A stretch of DNA of 39,472 nt from Actinomycetes bacterium. GTDB lineage: Bacteria > Actinomycetota > Acidimicrobiia > Acidimicrobiales > RAAP-2. A model generated the notes under the pieces. It saw nothing but the letters and a program-made list of their open reading frames with translations, ran no database searches and had not been told where the DNA came from. The DNA lies in contig JAJYNX010000056.1 of the NCBI GenBank assembly GCA_021786095.1, positions 1 to 39,472 on the forward strand. Reading direction: 5' to 3'. The position numbers were made by a program, and so were the translations under genes. Shown here piece after piece: positions 34,015-39,472 of this stretch (positions are counted from its first letter, which is position 1; the number at the start of each line of letters is the position of its first letter).

Positions 34015-35613
34015 GTGTTAATCGCGAAGGAACTGGGAATCGAGATCGGCGGACGCCGTCTGCTCGAGCCGGTCTCATTCACCCTCGGCGACGGCGAGAA
34101 GGTCGGCCTGGTGGGCCGTAACGGGGCTGGCAAGTCGACTCTTCTGGCCGTCCTGCTCGGTGAGACGCCCGCGCACCTGCGCCTCGAGGGAAGCGTCACC
34201 CATCAGGGGACCCTCGGACACCTTCCCCAAGAGCCGGTACCCGGTGGTCTCGGCGTCGAGCCGATCGGGCTCTCTCACGTGTTGAGCGCTCGCGGGCTCG
34301 ACCGGATCGACGCCGAGATGCAGCACGCCCGGCACGCGCTGGCGGAGAACCCGACTGATGAGACGATCGAACGCTTCACCGAGCTCGAGACGACTTTCGG
34401 CGAGCGTGGCGGCTACGAGGCGGAGTCCGAGGTTGCGCGCCTGGCGGCGGGCCTGGGACTGGACGAGTCGCTGCTACTCGAGGACCTGGGCTCCCTGTCG
34501 GGGGGCCAGCGCCGTCGGGTTGACCTGATGCGCGTCCTCTACGAGGGACCGGACACGATGGTGCTGGACGAGCCGACCAATCACCTGGACCGCGCGGCGA
34601 AGCGCTGGCTCTTCGACGAGCTCGAGCGCTTTCGTGGCACGGTGCTGGTCATCAGTCACGACCTGCCGCTACTGGATCGTGCGATCAGTCGCGTTCTCTC
34701 GCTGCGCGACGGCCAGCTGCGTGAGTACCGGGGGAACTACACCTCGTTCCTGGCCCAGGACGAGGCGCGACGGCTGAGCGAGGAGAAGTTGGCGGCGCAC
34801 CAGGACGCGGAGATCAGTCGGCTTGCGACGCTCGCCGACTCCATGCGTGGCCAGACCGAGCGGCGAGCGCGACTCGCCAAGGTTCTGGATCGTCGCGTGG
34901 ACAAGATGCGCGACGGTCGCGTTCAGGTCAGTACGCGCGAGCGCACGGTGACCTTCAAGCTCCCCGTACCCCCGCGCAGCGGCGACGTCCCCCTAGTGGT
35001 CGAGCACCTGGGGGTTCGCTACGGGTCGCTCGACGTCCTGCGCGACGTGAACTTCATCACGCGTCGCGAGGATCGGATCGTCATCGTGGGGCGTAACGGC
35101 GCCGGGAAGTCGTCGTTGCTGCGCTGCCTCGCGGGCACGCAGGCGAGCACCGCCGGACTGGTCACCTTCGGGGCTCACGTGACGGTCGGCTACTTCGCCC
35201 AGGAGCACGAGCAACTCGACTTCTCCAAGACGGTCCTGGAGAACCTGGCCAACGCCACCGTGCCCACCGAGGTGCAGCGCCGGGCGCTGCTCGGGGCCTT
35301 CGGACTGAAGGGTTCGGCGGCGCACCAACTCCCCGGCACCCTGTCCGGCGGAGAGCGGGCCAAACTCGCTCTGGCCATGCTGGCGGCGTCGAACGCGAAC
35401 CTGCTGCTCTTGGACGAGCCGACCAACAACCTGGATCCGGCCAGCGTGGACGCCCTGGGCGCGGTGATGCGTCAGTGGCGCGGCACGATCGTGGCCGTCA
35501 GCCACGAGCGGGCCTTCGTCGAAGCCCTCGAGCCCACGCACTGCGTGCTGCTGCCCGAGGAGTACTTCGACTTGTGGCGCGACGACTACATGGACCTCAT
35601 CGAGCGTCGCTGA
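34015..35613 (+). CDS. ABC-F family ATPase
   Basis: A 532-residue cytosolic protein with two ABC domains and no membrane segments, the ABC-F type that acts on ribosomes. Domain 1 has Walker A GRNGAGKST, signature LSGGQRRRVDLM and Walker B MVLDEPTNHLD. Domain 2 has GRNGAGKSS, LSGGERAKLAL and LLLDEPTNNLD. The linker between them (about 240-320) is rich in charged residues, as in the P-site tRNA interaction motif. It could be a translation factor or an antibiotic-resistance protein; the sequence does not decide. The start is GTG 34015 with TAGGGTAGG upstream. It converges on the thioredoxin gene with 12 bp between stops. Confidence 0.9.
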   Translation: MLIAKELGIEIGGRRLLEPVSFTLGDGEKVGLVGRNGAGKSTLLAVLLGETPAHLRLEGSVTHQGTLGHLPQEPVPGGLGVEPIGLSHVLSARGLDRIDAEMQHARHALAENPTDETIERFTELETTFGERGGYEAESEVARLAAGLGLDESLLLEDLGSLSGGQRRRVDLMRVLYEGPDTMVLDEPTNHLDRAAKRWLFDELERFRGTVLVISHDLPLLDRAISRVLSLRDGQLREYRGNYTSFLAQDEARRLSEEKLAAHQDAEISRLATLADSMRGQTERRARLAKVLDRRVDKMRDGRVQVSTRERTVTFKLPVPPRSGDVPLVVEHLGVRYGSLDVLRDVNFITRREDRIVIVGRNGAGKSSLLRCLAGTQASTAGLVTFGAHVTVGYFAQEHEQLDFSKTVLENLANATVPTEVQRRALLGAFGLKGSAAHQLPGTLSGGERAKLALAMLAASNANLLLLDEPTNNLDPASVDALGAVMRQWRGTIVAVSHERAFVEALEPTHCVLLPEEYFDLWRDDYMDLIERR

Positions 35614-35625
35614 CGCGAGGCGCCG

Positions 35626-36003
35626 CTAGCTCTGCTCGGCGGCGACCTTCTGCTCGGCGACCTCGCGGTGCACGGCCTCCATGTCGATGGCCTTGACCTG
35701 GTCGATGAGACTCGTGAGCGCGGACTCGGGGAGCGCCCCGGCCTGGGAGTAGAGGACCACCTGCTCGCGGATGACCATGAGTGTCGGGATCGACATGATG
35801 TTGAACGACGCCGCGAGCGCCTGCTGATCCTCGGTGTCGACCTTGCCGAAGACGATGTCGGGGTACTTCTCCGACGCCGCCTCGTAGATCGGGCCGAACA
35901 TCATGCAGGGGGCGCACCACCCCGCCCAGAAGTCGATCAGGACGGTGTCGTTGGACGCGACCACGTCCTCGAAGTTCTCGACGGTCAGTTTGACGGTGGC
36001 CAT
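35626..36003 (-). CDS. Thioredoxin-family protein with CAPC active site
   Basis: A 125-residue thioredoxin fold with active site WCAPC (Cys30 and Cys33) in DFWAGWCAPCMMFGP and the cis-Pro motif SIPTLMVI. It differs from TrxA (CGPC) and has a 20-residue Glu/Ala/Lys-rich C-terminal extension (from about 105). It is a cytosolic disulfide or persulfide reductase candidate. AGGAGG lies six bases before ATG 36003. A palindrome overlapping its promoter resembles persulfide- or copper-sensing operators, so control by sulfur or metal stress is possible but inferred. Confidence 0.9.
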   Translation of the reverse strand: MATVKLTVENFEDVVASNDTVLIDFWAGWCAPCMMFGPIYEAASEKYPDIVFGKVDTEDQQALAASFNIMSIPTLMVIREQVVLYSQAGALPESALTSLIDQVKAIDMEAVHREVAEQKVAAEQS

Positions 36004-36055
36004 AGCGCCTCCTCGTAGGGGTGGTGCGGGTTCCGCCCACCAGTCTCGTTGTGTC

Positions 36056-36075
36056 TAGTATACCCCCACCGGTAT
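36056..36075 (-). promoter_or_regulatory. Promoter -10 and ATACC-N6-GGTAT operator of the thioredoxin gene
   Basis: On the minus strand TATACT (36061-36056) is a good -10 about 55 bp upstream of the start. It overlaps an inverted repeat ATACC-N6-GGTAT (36060-36075) that includes a run of C residues. CsoR/CstR-family operators have a similar ATACCCC...GGGGTAT form. No regulator gene of that family is in the window. Confidence 0.4.
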
Positions 36076-36119
36076 GAATCGTGTCCGGCGCCGTACGGGC
36101 GAGGTCGCCGCGTCCAGTC

Positions 36120-37358
36120 CTACTGGGGTGGTCCGCTCGTGAGGGTGACCGTCGCCGTGTGGCTGGCCCCGCTTGGGTCGTTCCAGGTGACGACGATCTG
36201 CTGGCCGGGGCGCGCCGCGTCGATGGCGTGGAGCAGCTCGGTGGGCGTGGTGACCGAGGTGGAGCCGACGCGGGTGATGGTCGCGCCCGCGACCAGCCCG
36301 GCGCTGGCGGCCGGGGTCGAGGGGATGACGCCGGCGACAGCGACGCCGGCGGCCGACCCTGCGCTCGAGCTGATCTCGACGCCGAGCAAAGCGGTCGGCC
36401 CCACGTGCACGGTTCCTGAGGCCTGGCCGCTGATGATCTCGTGGGCGATCGTGAGCGCGGTGGCGATGGGGATCGCGTAGCCCTGGGCCGCCGAGCCGAG
36501 CGCGACCGTCGATGACGCGGCGGTGTCCATGCCGACGACGCGGCCCTTGGCGGTCGTGAGGGCGCCACCGGAGTCACCCGGGATGAGTGTGGCGTCGGTC
36601 TCGATCAGTCCCGACAGGCTCTCCGAGGAGCCGGTGGAGGGGTCGCCTGCGGTGATCGACTGGTCGAGTGACGTGATCCGCCCGGCCGTCACGGTCGGCG
36701 TGCCCCCCAGACCGTCCGCGTTGCCCACGGCGTAGACGCTCTGGCCGACCGTCGTGGGCGAGGACGCGAAGGTCGCCGTGGTCAGGCCGGACGCCCCCTG
36801 TAGGCGCAGTACCGCCACGTCCGACGTCGCGTCGTAGCCGACGACGGTGGCGGGGTAGGTCTGGTGGTTGCCCAGGTCGGTGACCCGGATCGTGGTCGCG
36901 CCGTCGATCACGTGGTTGTTGGTGAGGATCAGCCCCTTCGACGAGAGAACGATTCCCGTGCCCGCCGCCGCGGACTGCTGGTAGTTCAGCGTGGTGTTGA
37001 TATCGACGAGTCCGGCTTCGGACCGAGTGACCGCGCGGGGCACCGCCGCCGACGTGGAGGGTGTGGTGTTCCCGAAGGGGAACGAGAAGCTCGGGCCACC
37101 CTCGCCGAAGGGGGAGGTGAACGTTCCCCCTCCGAAGGCCTGTGCGGGCCGGGTCGGTGTCTGCTGGGTTCGCCCGATGGCGAAGCCGGCCGCCCCCGCG
37201 GCGGCGCTGGCCACGACCAGCCCGGCGACGACGCTCGTGATGAGGCGCCGGCGACCCCGGGGGGTGGGGCCGCCGGCGAACGGGGCGGGTGTCGGGGGGG
37301 CTGTGGCGTCGAGGGCGGGCTCGTCGAAGGGAGCAGGTCCTGGGGTCATGTCGCTCAT
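36120..37358 (-). CDS. HtrA-like membrane-anchored serine protease with PDZ domain
   Basis: A 412-residue envelope protease of the HtrA/DegP/PepD type. It has a Pro/Ala-rich cytoplasmic N-terminus, one membrane helix (about 37-62), a Gly/Phe/Pro-rich linker, and a chymotrypsin-like domain with His149 (TNNHV), Asp180 (ATSDVAVL) and Ser263 (GDSGGAL), followed by a PDZ domain (about 318-405). The domain faces outside and would degrade or chaperone misfolded envelope proteins. ATG 37358 has GGGAGG five bases upstream. It is divergent from the broken dehydrogenase gene. Confidence 0.95.
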   Translation of the reverse strand: MSDMTPGPAPFDEPALDATAPPTPAPFAGGPTPRGRRRLITSVVAGLVVASAAAGAAGFAIGRTQQTPTRPAQAFGGGTFTSPFGEGGPSFSFPFGNTTPSTSAAVPRAVTRSEAGLVDINTTLNYQQSAAAGTGIVLSSKGLILTNNHVIDGATTIRVTDLGNHQTYPATVVGYDATSDVAVLRLQGASGLTTATFASSPTTVGQSVYAVGNADGLGGTPTVTAGRITSLDQSITAGDPSTGSSESLSGLIETDATLIPGDSGGALTTAKGRVVGMDTAASSTVALGSAAQGYAIPIATALTIAHEIISGQASGTVHVGPTALLGVEISSSAGSAAGVAVAGVIPSTPAASAGLVAGATITRVGSTSVTTPTELLHAIDAARPGQQIVVTWNDPSGASHTATVTLTSGPPQ

Positions 37359-37592
37359 TGGAACCTCCCGGTGTGTCGCGTGTGAGGCGGTGTTCGCTGC
37401 ACCGGTGCCAGTATGGCCGTTGACGCTGAGATTTCACCAAAGGAGATCAAGAATGCGATAACAATTCGCCGTCCACGGTGTCAACGGTCCAGGATTGGGA
37501 CTTTTGGCCCTGGGACGACGGTGGTCCAGCGGGTAGGAGGAACGCTGGGTCGGTCGTGAGTCGAGCCCCGCGAGCCATATCGAGGAGGGGAC
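37359..37592. other. Divergent promoter spacer between htrA-like and dehydrogenase genes
   Basis: No gene is seen. A strong AAAGGAG followed by ATG-CGA-TAA (37438-37461) forms a two-codon start-stop minigene of doubtful meaning. GAGGAGGGG near 37584-37590 serves the dehydrogenase start. Confidence 0.4.
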
Positions 37593-38365
37593 GTGAGGAT
37601 CGAGGACTCGGCCTGCGCGGTGACGGGGGCGTCGTCGGGCATCGGGGAGGCGACGGCGCGGCTCTTGGCGTCGCGCGGCGCTCGCGTCGCGCTGCTGGCG
37701 CGGCGGAGCGATCGTCTGGCGGCCCGGGCGGCTCAGCTGCCAGGGTCCGTGCCCCTGGTCACGGACGTCACCGACGACGTCCAGTTGCGCGCCGCGCTTG
37801 CGCGGGCGGGTGACGTGCTCGGCCGGATCGACGTGCTGGTCAACGACGCCGGGCAGGGACTCCACGTCCCCCTCGAGCAACTGGATCCCGGGGACCTGCG
37901 CGCCGTCTTCGACCTGAACGTGGTCGCGCCGCTCGTGGCGATGCGGGCTGTTCTGCCCGGCATGCGCGAGCGCGGGGCGGGAGCGGTCGTCAACGTGAGC
38001 TCGTTGACTTCGCTTCGCGCCTTCGCGCGGCTCGGGGGGTACTGCGGCCACCAAGGCCGCACTCAACGCCCTGTCGCGGGTGACGCGCGGAGTTCGCGGC
38101 TGCGGAGATTGCGGTGTCGCTGGTCTACCCGGGGGTCACCGCCACCGAGTTCCACGACCACCTGCGTGCGGGCCACTTCGTGAGTCGCGGCGAGCCGGTG
38201 CGCGCGGCCTCGCCGGAGTGGGCGGCCGCAGCCGTGGCCTTCGCGATTGAGTCCGGCGATGCCCACGTCCTCGCGGCCGACCCGCCCCGGGCCTTACACC
38301 TGGGTGACGAGGAGAGCCTGGCCGACCTCCTGGCGCGCGCAGCGCGCGCGCCAGGGCCGTCGTGA
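37593..38365 (+). pseudogene. Short-chain dehydrogenase/reductase broken by two frameshifts
   Basis: Three consecutive frames together rebuild a normal SDR of about 257 residues. Frame 1 (37593 to about 38045) has the NAD(P) motif TGASSGIGEA, the VNDAG motif and the catalytic Ser (NVSSLTSLRAF) and Tyr (GGYC). After an extra base near 38046 the frame changes and encodes ATKAALNALSRVTR with the catalytic Lys (38047-38091). Near 38092 a second change leads to the third frame (EFAAAEIAVSLVYPGVTATE, ending at 38365). As read, the protein from frame 1 would end at 38183 with an unrelated tail and no Lys. It is either a pseudogene or carries two base-call errors. The start is GTG 37593 with GAGGAGGGG upstream. 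Confidence 0.85.
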
Positions 38366-38390
38366 GGCGAGGTGATCGTCACGCCAGCAC

Positions 38391-38396
38391 TACGAT
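38391..38396 (+). promoter_or_regulatory. Candidate -10 for a leaderless glycosidase transcript
   Basis: TACGAT ends nine bases before GTG 38405. No Shine-Dalgarno is present, so transcription starting at or next to the GTG is likely, as in many actinobacterial leaderless genes. No clear -35 is seen. Confidence 0.35.
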
Positions 38397-38404
38397 GCGT
38401 TGCG

Positions 38405-39472
38405 GTGGCCCCCCGCGACGTCCCGTTCGAGCGCGACTTCCTCTGGGGGACGGCGACGTCCGCCTACCAGATCGAGGGTGGCGCGTCGAACACCGACTGG
38501 TGGCGCTTCGAACACCAGGCGGGGTCTCCGGTCGCGGAGCCCTGCGGCGACGCCTGCGACTCGTGGCGGCGCTACGAGGAGGATCTGGACCTGGTGGCGT
38601 CGCTCGGGCTCAACGCCTACCGCTTCTCGTTGGAGTGGTCGCGCATCGAGCCGTCAAGGGGCGAGGTCGACCAGGGGGCGCTGGCGCACTACCGGCGCGT
38701 CCTGGAGGGCTGTCGCGCACGGGGCTTGGCCCCGGTGGTCACGCTGCACCACTTCACCCTCCCGCGGTGGGTGGCCGACGAGGGCGGCTTCGAGAGCCCC
38801 ACCATCGTCGCGCGAATGGCCGAGTACGCCGGCGTGGTGGGCGCGGCGCTCGGCGACCTGATCGCGGTGGCCTGCACGATCAACGAGCCGAACATCGTGG
38901 CGGCGATGGGCTACCTCGCGGCGATGTTCCCCCCGGGGGTGAGTGATCGGAGCCGCTACGTCGCCGTGAACGAGACGCTGCGCGAGTGTCACCGCGCGAT
39001 GACCCGCGCGCTGCGCGCGGGACCCGGAAGCTTCCCGATCGGCCTGACCCTGTCGATGGCGCAGTACGAGGCGGTGGAGGGCGGTGAGGCGGCTCTGGAG
39101 GACTTCCGTCGCGAGATGGAGGACGGGTACTTGCGCGAGATCGACGACGATGACTTCCTCGGCGTTCAGTGCTACACCAAGCACCTCGTTGGTCCGGACG
39201 GTCTGATCTGGGGGGGCGACGGCGAGCTGACCGACATGGGCTATCTCTTCTGGCCCGAGGTGGTGGGCCACACCCTGCGCCGCGCGGCGCGTTGGACGTC
39301 GCGTCCGCTCGTGGTGACCGAGAACGGGATCGGCACCACCGACGAGGCGCAGCGCGTGCGCTACTTGGCGGCGGCGCTGCACAGCCTCGACGAGGCTCGC
39401 CGCGAGGGGGTCGACGTGCGCGGCTACTTTCAGTGGTCACTGCTCGACAACTTCGAATGGGTCCTGGGCTAC
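38405..39472 (+). CDS. Glycoside hydrolase family 1 beta-glucosidase-like enzyme (3' end cut by window)
   Basis: The frame is open for 356 codons to the window end. GH1 enzymes cleave beta-glucosides and related sugars with retention. Seen are FLWGTATSAYQIEGG at the start, YRFSLEWSRIEP, the acid/base Glu161 in CTINEPN, the nucleophile Glu306 in VVTENGIG, and GYFQWSLLDNFEW near the end, which binds the glycone. A full-length GH1 has about 400-450 residues; here the second half is compact. No signal peptide is present, so the enzyme is cytosolic. The GTG start has no Shine-Dalgarno. It begins 39 bp after the broken dehydrogenase. Confidence 0.93.
   Translation, partial: MAPRDVPFERDFLWGTATSAYQIEGGASNTDWWRFEHQAGSPVAEPCGDACDSWRRYEEDLDLVASLGLNAYRFSLEWSRIEPSRGEVDQGALAHYRRVLEGCRARGLAPVVTLHHFTLPRWVADEGGFESPTIVARMAEYAGVVGAALGDLIAVACTINEPNIVAAMGYLAAMFPPGVSDRSRYVAVNETLRECHRAMTRALRAGPGSFPIGLTLSMAQYEAVEGGEAALEDFRREMEDGYLREIDDDDFLGVQCYTKHLVGPDGLIWGGDGELTDMGYLFWPEVVGHTLRRAARWTSRPLVVTENGIGTTDEAQRVRYLAAALHSLDEARREGVDVRGYFQWSLLDNFEWVLGY

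Noticed and set aside
32801-34078. Minus-strand open frame of about 425 codons
   Set aside because: It is antisense to the CoA-transferase-family gene and has Arg/His/Asp-rich shadow composition.

Overview
The window is the replication-origin region of a high-GC Gram-positive chromosome (Actinomycetota). The evidence is the gene order (trxB, trxA, cwlM-like, parB, parA, rsmG, jag, yidC, yidD, rnpA, rpmH, dnaA, oriC, dnaN, recF, DUF721, gyrB, gyrA), the actinobacterial families DUF5318 and DUF6049, an ino1 gene with a PadR partner, many GTG starts and four-base GTGA/ATGA overlaps. The same neighbourhood is known from Mycobacterium, but sequence details (no pseudokinase on MurJ, a shortened CwlM-like protein, the long Jag) suggest a deep-branching lineage, perhaps Acidimicrobiia. 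That placement is inference.

Left arm, 1-10.2 kb: an ABC exporter pair (permease cut by the window edge), then on the minus strand dnaB, rplI, rpsR, ssb and rpsF, then panB and a DUF5318 gene. A PadR regulator and ino1 diverge from these. A CCA-adding enzyme gene (minus) follows. From 10.3 to 17.4 kb a plus-strand envelope/redox cluster runs DUF6049 secreted protein, murJ lipid II flippase, a DegV protein, a small membrane protein, trxB, trxA and a CwlM-like pseudo-amidase.

Centre, 17.5-25.6 kb: parAB on the minus strand; about 1.2 kb without recognisable genes that carries parS sites and a perfect tandem duplication of the rsmG 3' end; then rsmG, jag, yidC, yidD, rnpA and rpmH (minus). dnaA is divergent. 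Two perfect DnaA boxes overlap its start codons, and a compact oriC with DnaA boxes, a GC clamp and CTA trios lies between dnaA and dnaN.

Right arm, 25.6-39.5 kb: dnaN, recF, DUF721, gyrB and gyrA, then an acetyl-CoA hydrolase/transferase-family protein, an ABC-F ATPase, a thioredoxin (minus), an HtrA-like protease (minus), a short-chain dehydrogenase broken by two frameshifts, and a GH1 glycosidase cut by the window end.

The most unusual signals are: (1) a CwlM-like gene with no ATG/GTG/TTG start for its full domain set and a zinc-ligand-free amidase domain; (2) a textbook intrinsic terminator inside the first codons of rsmG; (3) a 136-bp exact duplication of the rsmG 3' end with a breakpoint inside a parS site; (4) a consensus Shine-Dalgarno and ATG inside jag that would make a KH-R3H-only isoform; (5) a clear DnaA-trio unwinding element; and (6) candidate operators at the PadR and thioredoxin genes. 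No tRNA, rRNA, CRISPR array or insertion sequence was seen.
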